Shown piece after piece: positions 46,693 to 55,622 of a DNA stretch of 64,000 bases; the stretch's first letter is position 1, and each line of letters begins with the position of its first letter. The stretch comes from Gammaproteobacteria bacterium (GTDB lineage: Bacteria; Pseudomonadota; Gammaproteobacteria; Pseudomonadales; Azotimanducaceae): the NCBI GenBank assembly GCA_009840305.1, contig VXNY01000014.1, positions 1-64,000 on the forward strand, given 5' to 3'. Made by a program: the position numbers and the translations under genes. The notes under the pieces are model-generated. The model did no database searches. It was not told the DNA's origin and was given only the letters and a program-made list of their open reading frames with translations.

Positions 46693-48541
46693 ATATTGCT
46701 AACAGCGCTAACGCTGCTGGAGTCATTCCCTGAATCTTCGCGGCTGAGGCCATACTCTTAGGTTGAGATTCACTAAGTTTTTGTCGCAGTTCGGTAGACA
46801 AGCCGTTTACTTCGGTGTAGTTGAACGGGACCGGAATTGTCATCTTTTCTGCTGATTTTGCTTTTTTGATCTCTTGATCCTGTCTTGCGATGTATCCTTC
46901 ATATTTGATGTCTATTGCTGCTTGTTCCGCAATCTTTGCATCGATGTCTTGCAGCCAGCCAGCGCGTTGTATTGCACGAACTGTGACACGCGGACGTTTT
47001 ATAAAGTCAACAAGACGAACTTCTCGTGAAATCGATTCACCAGTTTCTTGCTCAAGCATTGGAACTCGGAAATCGTTGGGCTGGATGACTGTTTGTTGCA
47101 ATTGCTCCTTCGCAGCAGTAATTGTTTGGTATTTTTGCTGAAATTGCTGCCATCTTTCCCTGGATACTAGCCCTAACTCATGGCCGTTTGGCGTCAGGCG
47201 TTGATCTGCGTTGTCTTGACGCAAGCGCAACCGAAACTCAGCGCGGCTGGTAAACATGCGATAAGGTTCATTCGTACCGAATGAAGTGAGATCATCGACG
47301 AGCACACCAAGATAAGCTTCGTGGCGTCTGGGATACCAGCCAGATTTGTCTGCGGCTTGTAACGAGGCGTTCAACCCCGCGAGAAGCCCCTGGGCTGCAG
47401 CTTCTTCATAACCGGTTGTACCGTTAATTTGTCCTGCAAAGAACAAATTCTCTACCTGTGTGGTCTGTAATGTTGGCTCCAAGTCCCGCGGATCAAAAAA
47501 GTCATACTCGATCGCGTATCCTGGCCGTGTGATATGCGCGTCGGCGAATCCACGAATTGATCGTACGAACTCTTGCTGAACGTTAAAGGGCAAACTTGTG
47601 GAAATTCCGTTCGGATAGAGTTCAGTGGTATTCAATCCCTCTGGCTCAACAAAAATTTGATGCTGACTACGTTCTGCGAAGCGTACGACTTTATCTTCGA
47701 TCGAGGGACAATAGCGAGGTCCTATACCCTCGATTGCACCAGAAAACATCGGCGAGTCTTCAACACTTCGACGAATGATGTCATGTGTCGTGCGGTTCGT
47801 ATGGGTAATGTGACACGGTCGCTGCTCGCGGTGTGAATGTACACTATCTATATACGAAAATACAGTGTTGTTTCCGTCGCCGGGTTGTATTTCAAATTGC
47901 GAATAGTCAACTGTTCGTCCATCTAGCCTCGGCGGCGTTCCTGTCTTGAGTCGGTTTACACGAAACGGCAACGCGCGCAGTCTCTGTGCTAATACGTTAG
48001 ATGGTGGATCCCCGGCGCGACCGCCTTCATGTTGCTCGTGTCCGATGAAAATTCGCCCACCTAAGAATGTGCCTGTTGTGAGCACCACGGTGCGCGCAGA
48101 AATCCTAATCCCTGTTCGGGTAAGTACATTTTGAACTCGATCGCCTACCAAATCAAGATCAACTACGCTATCTTGAAAGACTCTTAGGCCGTTTTGCTGC
48201 TCTACGATTTCGCGGATAGCGGCTTTGTACAGCGCTCGATCTGTTTGCGCTCGTAGTGCTTGCACCGCAGGTCCCTTGCTCGCATTCAGAGTCCGAAAAT
48301 GGATTCCAGAACGGTCCGTCGCTAAAGCCATTGCGCCACCTAACGCGTCCACCTCTCGCACGAGGTGAGTTTTGCCGATCCCTCCAATAGCTGGATTGCA
48401 CGACATTTGTCCGATCGTTTCGATGGACTGAGTGACTAACAACGTTGACGCACCCATGCGCGCGGCAGCAAGAGCAGCTTCGGTACCAGCATGGCCACCG
48501 CCGATTACAACAACATCAAAGAATTCAGAGCAGTTAATAAT
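46655..48541 (-). CDS. mnmG: tRNA uridine 5-carboxymethylaminomethyl modification enzyme MnmG, apparent ATT start
   Basis: An FAD enzyme that, with MnmE, modifies U34 of tRNAs. The first standard start in frame is the ATG at 48457, but that removes the FAD-binding Rossmann motif. Upstream, the same frame continues without a stop and encodes NCSEFFDVVVIGGGHAGTEA, the family's normal N-terminus. No ATG, GTG or TTG occurs there; two ATT codons at 48541 and 48538 sit at the right place, 6 and 9 bases after an AAGG site. Starting at 48541 gives 628 residues, matching E. coli MnmG (629). Other motifs: QMSCNPAIGGIGKTHLV and the C-terminal YEGYIARQ region. Confidence 0.92.
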   Translation of the reverse strand: MINCSEFFDVVVIGGGHAGTEAALAAARMGASTLLVTQSIETIGQMSCNPAIGGIGKTHLVREVDALGGAMALATDRSGIHFRTLNASKGPAVQALRAQTDRALYKAAIREIVEQQNGLRVFQDSVVDLDLVGDRVQNVLTRTGIRISARTVVLTTGTFLGGRIFIGHEQHEGGRAGDPPSNVLAQRLRALPFRVNRLKTGTPPRLDGRTVDYSQFEIQPGDGNNTVFSYIDSVHSHREQRPCHITHTNRTTHDIIRRSVEDSPMFSGAIEGIGPRYCPSIEDKVVRFAERSQHQIFVEPEGLNTTELYPNGISTSLPFNVQQEFVRSIRGFADAHITRPGYAIEYDFFDPRDLEPTLQTTQVENLFFAGQINGTTGYEEAAAQGLLAGLNASLQAADKSGWYPRRHEAYLGVLVDDLTSFGTNEPYRMFTSRAEFRLRLRQDNADQRLTPNGHELGLVSRERWQQFQQKYQTITAAKEQLQQTVIQPNDFRVPMLEQETGESISREVRLVDFIKRPRVTVRAIQRAGWLQDIDAKIAEQAAIDIKYEGYIARQDQEIKKAKSAEKMTIPVPFNYTEVNGLSTELRQKLSESQPKSMASAAKIQGMTPAALALLAIYVKRNREQRKIA

Positions 48542-48549
48542 GGATCGCC

Positions 48550-49479
48550 TTAATCCTGTCGATAAGAAATGTGATTTAAAAAGTTCACCCTAGGTGTGTG
48601 AGGAAGTAAATACACCAACGGTCTATCACACTCGATGTTAGAGTATGTGTCTGTTTTTTCTTCTTCCACTTTACCTTGAGCGAACACCCAGCCTTCAATC
48701 CTTAGTGAGAGGGAGGTCAGTGCATGAAACTCACAGTTTTCTATATATGTGAAGTTCATGCTTACGTCAACTTTGTCAAACGAGTAACGCATCCGTTTTT
48801 TGACCGGTTCAGCCAATCGAATTTTCATCATCTGAGGCGATTGTTCTTCTTTATCTACTGTCAATTCGATTCTCCAATCGGTTTGCTCCATTAGCCATCT
48901 AACTCTATAGTGTGCCGCTGCAAATAGCTGGTGATCAAAGGGGAAAATAAAAATCACCTGAGTTGACGTTTTATTCAACACCTTAATGTCAGTTATGCTA
49001 AATGGTATCAACGGAGCACTAAATGGCGTCGCAGGAATATATACGAAGGGACTCGTAGGAGAGTACAGGGGCTTCATCATGGAAATTTTGTCAGGTAATT
49101 CGCTTCGAAAGCGTTGAACTCCTTTAGGCACGACTTCCCACTTTCCTACCAAACTGTTATTGTCAAAGAGCTCGCCTCTTACTTCGTCCGAATACGTGTA
49201 CTTGCATAAAGGAACACCCACATACAACTTGCTTAGGGCTCGTGCGAACAACTCTCGATCCGCTGACTTCAAAGATGTATGTTTGAGCTCTGACAATACT
49301 TCCTGGAATCTCTTCTCTTGAAACTCTTCCTTCTTGCGCGTGTCCATATAGGCGTGTCCATAGAGCCGTTCTCTTTTTATCAAACTCAACAGATCTTCAT
49401 GTGGTACGACATTCAGAACACTCATCACTAATGTGATAAGAGCACAAAGAATCAGAAAGTTTTTCAATCGTTTTACCAC
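48550..49479 (-). CDS. Unknown membrane-anchored or secreted protein
   Basis: A 309-residue protein starting at GTG. An N-terminal hydrophobic helix (about 8-25) follows KRLKN, so it is a signal anchor or uncleaved signal peptide; the rest is soluble and probably periplasmic, mixed alpha then beta-rich, with four Cys residues or fewer. I recognise no family. Its stop codon TAA at 48550 is part of the TTAAGG ribosome binding site for mnmG, 8 bases away, so the two are probably cotranslated. It interrupts the common mnmE-mnmG pair, which suggests lineage-specific insertion. Confidence 0.7.
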   Translation of the reverse strand: MVKRLKNFLILCALITLVMSVLNVVPHEDLLSLIKRERLYGHAYMDTRKKEEFQEKRFQEVLSELKHTSLKSADRELFARALSKLYVGVPLCKYTYSDEVRGELFDNNSLVGKWEVVPKGVQRFRSELPDKISMMKPLYSPTSPFVYIPATPFSAPLIPFSITDIKVLNKTSTQVIFIFPFDHQLFAAAHYRVRWLMEQTDWRIELTVDKEEQSPQMMKIRLAEPVKKRMRYSFDKVDVSMNFTYIENCEFHALTSLSLRIEGWVFAQGKVEEEKTDTYSNIECDRPLVYLLPHTPRVNFLNHISYRQD

Positions 49480-49772
49480 TGCTTATTCTCTACCCCGAAT
49501 TTGAAGAGTTCATGTTTCGCTTTTTGGACGCAAGTCTTAACCGGATGACACGTTGTGTGTCGTGAAACGTACAGTGTGTGTCGCCCCTTTCAAGAAAAAT
49601 ATTTTAGAAGAATCAAGAGGTATTCATACATTGAATAGGAAATGAATGGATCAAGTCAAAGACAGTGACCATTTGATAGTTGAGGTCGTGTTCAGTGAAA
49701 CTGTCTTCGCAACAGGTACATATTCGACCAATGCTATCGGATACAGCAACGTTACCACACTTCTTAGGGTGT
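49480..49772. other. Intergenic gap between mnmE and the unknown gene
   Basis: 293 bases with no convincing gene. A short TGTGTGTCG direct duplication is visible near 49550-49580. A promoter for the downstream (leftward) operon is expected here but I cannot pick one out. Confidence 0.3.
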
Positions 49773-51077
49773 TTATTTACCGACACAAAAATTCGAAAAG
49801 ATTTCTCCGAGCAGGTCTTCAGTGCTGGTCTCGCCAACAATTTTTCCCAGTTGCTGATGTGCTTGCCTTAATTCTTCAGCTGCTAACTCACCCATACCGC
49901 TCGCGAGGAACTCCTCAACCTTCTGAAGATGTTGTCCGACGGCTTCAAGAGCAGATATGTGGCGCGGTCGACCCGCAAATGCGTCGTCTGATACCCTATG
50001 TCCTGCGAATTGAGCAACCAATTCCCGCAGTTCTTTTAAACCGGTTTTTTGTAATGCACTGATTCTGACGGTATTATCCCTCACCAAGCCAGGTTTATTA
50101 CTGGTGAGATCGCACTTGTTCAAGACCATCAAGTGTGTGGTGGGTGATTCACTTGGATGTTTTACGTCATGGTCTTCGGTCACCCACAAGATTAAATCTG
50201 CTTGTTGAATGGCCGACTGGGCGCGTGCGATACCTTCCTCTTCGATTCGGTCTTCACTTTCGTGAAGGCCTGCAGTGTCAATGAGCCGTACCGGCATGCC
50301 ATGAATGTGAATTTTCTCACTCAGCGTATCACGCGTTGTTCCCGCTACTTCAGTGACTATTGCTCGGTCTTCGTTCAACAAGGCATTTAACAGGCTCGAT
50401 TTGCCTACGTTTGGAGCACCGGCAATGACGACAGTTAACCCTTGATGTAACACAGCACCTTCTCGAGTGCGAGTGAGTAGGGAATTCAAATGCGCGCGTG
50501 TCGCTTCCACTTGTATTTGTAGTGTTTCATCAGATAAGAAGTCGATATCTTCTTCCGCAAAATCAATCGCGGCTTCGACATACGTTCTCACCTTAAGAAT
50601 ATTCTCGTCCAGCGTATGGACTTCTTTTGAGAATAAACCGGACAGTGATCTGGAACTGGCGCGCACTGCCTCAGCGCTTGAGGCATTGATTAGATCCGCT
50701 ACTGCTTCTGCTTGAGCCAGATCGATGCGGTTGTTTAAATATGCGCGTTGGGTAAACTCGCCCGGTTCAGCCATTCGCGCTCCTAACACTAGTACGCGTT
50801 TACAAACCAGTTGTTGTACTACGACTCCACCATGGCCGTGCAACTCGAGCACATCTTCGCCAGTGTATGAATTTGGACCTTCAAAAAAGAGCGCGATACC
50901 AGAATCTATCGGCTCGTTCTTCTCATCTCGGAATGAACCATACTCGGCAATTCGCGGTTCGGGATGTCGACCAAGCAAGCGATGTGCGATTTGTTTGGTT
51001 TCAGGTCCTGAGACCCTGACTATGCCAATTCCACCTGTTCCCATCGGCGTAGCGATGGCGCAAATCGTGTCGTTCAC
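49773..51077 (-). CDS. mnmE: tRNA modification GTPase MnmE
   Basis: A 434-residue GTPase, partner of MnmG. The N-terminal tetrahydrofolate-binding domain (TICAIATPMGTGGIGIVRVSG) is followed by a helical domain, an inserted G domain with GAPNVGKSSLLNAL (near 215-228), GTTRD, DTAGLHES and NKCDL, and the C-terminal FCVGK motif whose Cys is conserved. The start codon is GTG. Confidence 0.96.
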   Translation of the reverse strand: MNDTICAIATPMGTGGIGIVRVSGPETKQIAHRLLGRHPEPRIAEYGSFRDEKNEPIDSGIALFFEGPNSYTGEDVLELHGHGGVVVQQLVCKRVLVLGARMAEPGEFTQRAYLNNRIDLAQAEAVADLINASSAEAVRASSRSLSGLFSKEVHTLDENILKVRTYVEAAIDFAEEDIDFLSDETLQIQVEATRAHLNSLLTRTREGAVLHQGLTVVIAGAPNVGKSSLLNALLNEDRAIVTEVAGTTRDTLSEKIHIHGMPVRLIDTAGLHESEDRIEEEGIARAQSAIQQADLILWVTEDHDVKHPSESPTTHLMVLNKCDLTSNKPGLVRDNTVRISALQKTGLKELRELVAQFAGHRVSDDAFAGRPRHISALEAVGQHLQKVEEFLASGMGELAAEELRQAHQQLGKIVGETSTEDLLGEIFSNFCVGK

Positions 51078-51095
51078 AACAGCGACTGAAGAGGG

Positions 51096-52823
51096 TTAAG
51101 TAGCTCCGGCTTTCTTTAACGCGAAGTAGTGGTGCCCCATGGAATACAGGTTATTAGTAAACCAGTACAGTACGAGTCCAGCTGGCATGAAAATACAGAT
51201 GACGCAAAACATGATTGGCATGATCATCATGACGCGCTGCTGCATGGGATCCGCCATGGGTGGATTCAATCGTTGCATCAAAAACATTGACGCACCGTTG
51301 AGAATCGGCAAGATAAACCACGGATCCATCGCGCCCAAATCTTGAATCCAGAGCATTAGTGGAGCTTGTCTTAACTCCACGCTTTCAATCAACACCCAGT
51401 ACAGGGCGAAAAACACCGGCATCTGCAAGAGCATCGGGAAACAACCAGACAAGGGGTTGGCTTTTTCTTTACGGTACAGCGCCATCATTTCTTGACCCAT
51501 CTTCTGGCGGTCGGTGCCAAACTTTTCTTGAATCCGCTTGATCTGCGGCGTAAGTTTGCGCATGCGCGCCATGGAACGGTAACTCATCTCCGACAACGGG
51601 AACAATATTGTCTTGATGATGATGGTGAGCAGAATGATCGATAGACCCCAATTCACCGCCCAAGACTGGATCCATTCCATTACCGCAAACATGGGTACTG
51701 AAAGCCACCAAAAGAACCCGTAGTCGACGGTTAGTGATAGATAGTCTGCAAGCGGGCTGAGATACTTTTGTCGTTTGGGACCGACATAGAAAGTTGCTTC
51801 ATACGCTCCACTTGCGCCCGGAGCGATGGATTGGAGAGGGCCGGTGAACCCGTACCGATACTCACCAGAACTTAACTGTCCTGCATAGTACGAGTACGTG
51901 CTATCTTGTGGTGGAATCCACGCCGAGATGAAGTAGTGTTGCAAAAACGCGATCCAACCGCCTTGGATACCTCTAATTGCAAAGTCGTTTTCCCGAAGTT
52001 GTTTGAATTTCAACCTCTTGTAGCGTTTTTCCGGTGTTGTGACTGCACCCCCAAGATATGCGGGAGGACGGAAAAATCCCGTCTTTACCCCGTCAGGAGG
52101 ACCACCATCGCGTCTGATCTGTGCAAAGTAGGCCGCGTTATATGTTTGGGTAGTGTTGTTCAGAACATCGTACCGAACCTGAATGTCATATCGATCTTTA
52201 CGAAAGACGTATGTCTTATAGAACTGAATACCGTCGCGCTCAAAATTTAAAACAACATCTAACGTATCCTCAGATGCATCTTCTGCAATTTCGTAGGAAC
52301 TGGCAGCGTAATTGAACACAGGTTTAGGTGGTTGTTGCGACGCGCCGTTTTGTTCGTAGAGTCCGCTTTGTGCAATGTAAGTGCGTCCAAAACGCTTATC
52401 TAGCAACGTCGTGGGAACGTTGGGATCTTGCAAACTGACCGGGTACTTAGGTAGTTTCGCGCCAACTAAGTCTCCCCCCAACGGATCAATCCAGATCTGC
52501 AAGAGTGGTGTAGTCACCTGGATGAAGTCCCTATCAATGTCTGTTGTTGTATTACTTTCTGTCGGCCGTTGCGGTGCAACTAAGGACGCGTCCGGTACGT
52601 CCCCCTCATTGGCCGTATTAACGTTCCCTTCGTTATTCACCAAATCGGTTGGTACAGTTGTGTTCTCAGTTCCCCCGTTGGTTTCGATACTTGGTGCTGG
52701 CGTGCCCCTGTAGTCTTCTGGGTTTTTTGCCCGTTGATAACCCACCCAGGCCTGCACCATCCAATAGGCGCAAAGCCCGATCGCTAATAAGATCACCCAA
52801 CGACGAATGTCAGGATTGTTCAT
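51096..52823 (-). CDS. yidC: Membrane protein insertase YidC
   Basis: A 575-residue Oxa1-family insertase that works alone or with SecYEG. N-terminal anchor (about 10-26), a low-complexity Asn/Thr-rich stretch, the periplasmic beta-supersandwich (about 85-360), and five C-terminal helices with [38 protein letters not shown] and [10 protein letters not shown]. yidD overlaps its start by 14 bases. Confidence 0.96.
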   Translation of the reverse strand: MNNPDIRRWVILLAIGLCAYWMVQAWVGYQRAKNPEDYRGTPAPSIETNGGTENTTVPTDLVNNEGNVNTANEGDVPDASLVAPQRPTESNTTTDIDRDFIQVTTPLLQIWIDPLGGDLVGAKLPKYPVSLQDPNVPTTLLDKRFGRTYIAQSGLYEQNGASQQPPKPVFNYAASSYEIAEDASEDTLDVVLNFERDGIQFYKTYVFRKDRYDIQVRYDVLNNTTQTYNAAYFAQIRRDGGPPDGVKTGFFRPPAYLGGAVTTPEKRYKRLKFKQLRENDFAIRGIQGGWIAFLQHYFISAWIPPQDSTYSYYAGQLSSGEYRYGFTGPLQSIAPGASGAYEATFYVGPKRQKYLSPLADYLSLTVDYGFFWWLSVPMFAVMEWIQSWAVNWGLSIILLTIIIKTILFPLSEMSYRSMARMRKLTPQIKRIQEKFGTDRQKMGQEMMALYRKEKANPLSGCFPMLLQMPVFFALYWVLIESVELRQAPLMLWIQDLGAMDPWFILPILNGASMFLMQRLNPPMADPMQQRVMMIMPIMFCVICIFMPAGLVLYWFTNNLYSMGHHYFALKKAGAT

Positions 52824-53112
52824 GGGCTATCTTGGATTGTTCAGGTGAGGTGCCAGGAACAAAGTCAACTCCACCTGGGTGTAGGGGATGACATTTGCAA
52901 ATTCGGCAAACAGCGTACCAACTTCCTTTAATAACACCATACTTTCTAACTGCAGTGAGCGCATATTGCGAACAGGACGGGTAAAAGCGACATGTAGGTC
53001 TAAATAATGGCGAAACAAAACGCTGATAGCAACGGATCACCTTAGTCAGACACCAAGCAGGGAATTGCTTTATTCGTCTTGCTAAAACTGCTAGTTGCAC
53101 GGTGTCTTTCAA
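52810..53112 (-). CDS. yidD: Membrane protein insertion efficiency factor YidD
   Basis: A 100-residue protein of the YidD/DUF37 family, an amphipathic inner-membrane helper for YidC. The signature [23 protein letters not shown] and [13 protein letters not shown] is complete. It starts directly after the rnpA stop and overlaps yidC. Confidence 0.95.
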   Translation of the reverse strand: MKDTVQLAVLARRIKQFPAWCLTKVIRCYQRFVSPLFRPTCRFYPSCSQYALTAVRKYGVIKGSWYAVCRICKCHPLHPGGVDFVPGTSPEQSKIAHEQS

Positions 53113-53499
53113 TTAACTATCCAATTTGCTAACACGCTGATCCCAAGCTTGAAGTAGTTCAACCAAGCCTGCTTTTACTCGATCACCAGGTCTCACGTAC
53201 TCACGAACCGAAAGAACAATGTCGTAGGAGCGAAAGTGGTCTTTGTTTACTCGAAACCACTCTCGCAAAAGTCGCTTTACACGATTGCGATCTACAGCTA
53301 AGCGAACATTTCTTTTCGAGACGGTTAGGCCAAGACGAGCAAACTCAAGAGTATTGGCTTTCGCAACCAATCGAACTGGGTATCGTGTCAACCTGATGTC
53401 GGCGTCTTGAAGTATGGAATCGAATTCAGCGCGTTTCGTTAAGCGTTGCGCCCTTGCTAATCCGCCGGGGTTCCGAACCGGATTTTTAGGTTGCACCAA
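53113..53499 (-). CDS. rnpA: Ribonuclease P protein component
   Basis: A 128-residue basic protein that assists RNase P RNA in maturing tRNA 5' ends. It has the RNR motif VDRNRVKRLLREWFR (near 69-83) and the substrate-binding start QRLTKRAEFDSIL. It begins at TTG (a GTG follows directly), four bases after rpmH. Confidence 0.95.
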   Translation of the reverse strand: MVQPKNPVRNPGGLARAQRLTKRAEFDSILQDADIRLTRYPVRLVAKANTLEFARLGLTVSKRNVRLAVDRNRVKRLLREWFRVNKDHFRSYDIVLSVREYVRPGDRVKAGLVELLQAWDQRVSKLDS

Positions 53500-53502
53500 A
53501 AC

Positions 53503-53637
53503 CTAAACGGCGATACGCTTGCGTCCTTTGGCGCGCCGCGCGTTGAGTATTTTTCGCCCGTTTTTGGTCGACATTCGCTTACGGAAGCCGTGCGTTCTTT
53601 TGCGGCTTACCACGCTAGGTTGAAATGTTCTTTTCAT
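53503..53637 (-). CDS. rpmH: 50S ribosomal protein L34
   Basis: A 44-residue ribosomal protein starting [20 protein letters not shown] and ending [11 protein letters not shown], a near-standard L34. A GGGAG site precedes the ATG. It is the first gene of the rpmH-rnpA-yidD-yidC operon, facing away from the origin. Confidence 0.97.
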   Translation of the reverse strand: MKRTFQPSVVSRKRTHGFRKRMSTKNGRKILNARRAKGRKRIAV

Positions 53638-53673
53638 TGCTCCCTTCTAGGTCGTCTCACGGGTAAAGAACAA

Positions 53674-53701
53674 ATTTTAGTTTCAACCCCAATAGTGTCA
53701 A
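53674..53701 (-). promoter_or_regulatory. Sigma-70 promoter of rpmH
   Basis: On the minus strand a perfect TTGACA (53701-53696), 16-base spacer and TAAAAT (53679-53674) lie about 37 bases upstream of the rpmH ATG. Confidence 0.75.
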
Positions 53702-53799
53702 ATCTGATCGAATTTAACCTGGTGATCTAACGTGTTTAAGGTTCGGACAAATTCTTCCAACATTCTGAATGGCTGATGTTTTTAGCCGGTGCCCCGGTG

Positions 53800-53808
53800 T
53801 TGTCCACA
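53800..53808 (+). promoter_or_regulatory. DnaA box (one mismatch)
   Basis: TTGTCCACA differs from TTATCCACA at one position. Confidence 0.55.
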
Positions 53809-53929
53809 GGACCGGAAAAATAGTGAAAAAGATGTTGTAGTTGTAGTGTTTTGTGTTAGTGGCGCTTAGGAGCTTGTTATTCCCGATATGGTAGTCCTTA
53901 TCTGTACACCTTTAAGTGGCTTATAACAG

Positions 53930-53938
53930 TGTGGAAAA
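53930..53938 (-). promoter_or_regulatory. DnaA box (TTTTCCACA)
   Basis: Minus-strand TTTTCCACA fits the TTWTNCACA consensus. Confidence 0.6.
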
Positions 53939-53974
53939 CGTAGGATAAATAGAGTGTAAAACTAGCACATAAAG

Positions 53975-53983
53975 TTATCCACA
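53975..53983 (+). promoter_or_regulatory. DnaA box (perfect)
   Basis: TTATCCACA, the high-affinity consensus. Confidence 0.8.
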
Positions 53984-54245
53984 ATTTGCTCCACAAGTTT
54001 TGCACTAGATACTCGATGATCGAACGCATTTGCCGACAGTTTTATCAGAATGTAACCCGTGGAAAAGCAGTTCAAGAGGTGCAGTACACGCTTTACAGTA
54101 CAAGCAATTTTGTGGGTTTTGAGGTGTTAAAATTGTTGTCAAACTTTCTCAAAAATCACGGAAATTTTCGACTATCCATAACGTAAAATTTAAACTCTGT
54201 TTAGCCCACAAATTTAATGAGTTTTGAGAGTCAGGAAAGGAACAA

Positions 54246-55580
54246 TTGGCCGAGCCAGAGGTATGGAAAAGATGTTTATCGCAGTTCAAACGAGAGGTAT
54301 CGACTCGAGATTACGAGCAATTCATCCGACCACTTAGAGCGATGAATACGGGCGGCCAATTGATTCTGGTCGCACAAAACGACTACGTTAGCAAAGAGGT
54401 CAATAAAAAGCACCTCAAACGAATCTGTGATCTTGTCGCACAATTCAGCGACCCAGGGTTTGTCATCAATGAAGTTGAAGTAAGGACTGCAACCCGGAAC
54501 TATTCCAACTTACCGATTCGCAGCGAAGGTGGAAACGGTAAGAGTAAAAACGCCCTTAGGGAAGAATACACGTTCGAGCGCTTCGTTGAAGGGAGTTCGA
54601 ACCATTATTCCAAAAAAGTGTCGCAGGAGGTCGCGAAGTATCCCGGTTCGACTATTAATCCATTGTTAATCTTCGGGTCTACAGGGTTGGGCAAGACGCA
54701 CCTAATGCAGTCGATCGGGAACTACGTACACGAACACGAACCAAGTAAGGCTATCGTGTATATGAACGCGCAGAACTTCGTCAGTGAAATGGTCATGGCC
54801 TTGACTAAAGACAATGCGACTCGACGCGTACGGCAATTCACAAAAAAGTTTCGTCGCGCGCAGCTCCTGTTGATCGACGATATTCACCTATTTGCCGACA
54901 AGGATAAGTGCCAGGAAGAGTTTTTTCATGTATTTAATCACTTGATTGACTCAGACAATGTTCAGATTGTGTTGACGAGCGATCGTTATCCACACGAAAT
55001 CGAAGGCTTAGATGCACGCCTCCGCTCCCGCTTCGTTATGGGTTTCACCACGGAAGTAAAAAATCCTGATTTAGAGACACGAGCTGCGATTCTAGTACAG
55101 AAATCAAAAGAAGCTGCAGTGGATTTGGATCTTGATGTCGCGCTCTATATCGCGGAGAATGTCAAAAGTAACGTCCGAGAACTCATCGGCGCGTTAAAGC
55201 GCGTAATCTTCAATGCAGAGTACCACGGCCACGTGCACATTACAATTCAACATGTACAAGATATTCTCAAGGACTTGTTTGCCGTTCATCGCCGGATGAT
55301 CAGCATCAAAAAAATTCAAAATATCGTAGCGGAACACTTTCATATTCGACTTTCAGACATCTTAGGCACGTCGCGCTTAAGAACATTTGTCCGGCCACGT
55401 CACATTGCAATGGCGTTGGCACACGAGCTTACTGATTTGCCATTGCAAACAATTGCAGGCCACTTTAACCGAGATCATTCGACCGTGATGAACGCAATCG
55501 AACGAGTCCGGGAACTACGCACGTCGGATCTTCAAATCGAAGAAGACTATGATGTGATCACGCGTAAGCTAATCAATTAG
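54246..55580 (+). CDS. dnaA: Chromosomal replication initiator protein DnaA
   Basis: A 444-residue AAA+ initiator. Domain I (about 1-80), a short linker, the AAA+ core with Walker A GSTGLGKTHLMQ (near 145) and Walker B LLIDDIHLF, and the C-terminal helix-turn-helix with the DnaA-box-binding RDHSTVMNAIERV. Walker A has GST where most DnaA have GGV/GGT. It starts at TTG, common for dnaA, after AAAGGA. Confidence 0.97.
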   Translation: MAEPEVWKRCLSQFKREVSTRDYEQFIRPLRAMNTGGQLILVAQNDYVSKEVNKKHLKRICDLVAQFSDPGFVINEVEVRTATRNYSNLPIRSEGGNGKSKNALREEYTFERFVEGSSNHYSKKVSQEVAKYPGSTINPLLIFGSTGLGKTHLMQSIGNYVHEHEPSKAIVYMNAQNFVSEMVMALTKDNATRRVRQFTKKFRRAQLLLIDDIHLFADKDKCQEEFFHVFNHLIDSDNVQIVLTSDRYPHEIEGLDARLRSRFVMGFTTEVKNPDLETRAAILVQKSKEAAVDLDLDVALYIAENVKSNVRELIGALKRVIFNAEYHGHVHITIQHVQDILKDLFAVHRRMISIKKIQNIVAEHFHIRLSDILGTSRLRTFVRPRHIAMALAHELTDLPLQTIAGHFNRDHSTVMNAIERVRELRTSDLQIEEDYDVITRKLIN

Positions 55581-55622
55581 ACCTTGAGTTTCTGAGAACA
55601 CAAACGTAACAGGAGATGGCTC

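Larger units (their letters stand above)
53638..54245. other. oriC: Probable chromosomal replication origin (oriC)
   Basis: The 608-base gap between rpmH and dnaA has no supportable gene. It contains one perfect DnaA box TTATCCACA at 53975-53983, TTTTCCACA on the minus strand at 53938-53930, and a one-mismatch box TTGTCCACA at 53800-53808; weaker boxes lie near 54057. AT-rich DNA suitable for unwinding occupies about 54100-54230. Position and content match oriC of pseudomonads and many other Gammaproteobacteria. Confidence 0.8.

Noticed and set aside
49646-50062. A 138-residue plus-strand frame across the end of mnmE
   Set aside because: It overlaps the conserved mnmE C-terminus antisense and has no family features.
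53986-54186. A 66-residue reading frame in the dnaA upstream region
   Set aside because: It lies across DnaA boxes and AT-rich origin DNA, has no ribosome binding site and no recognisable sequence.
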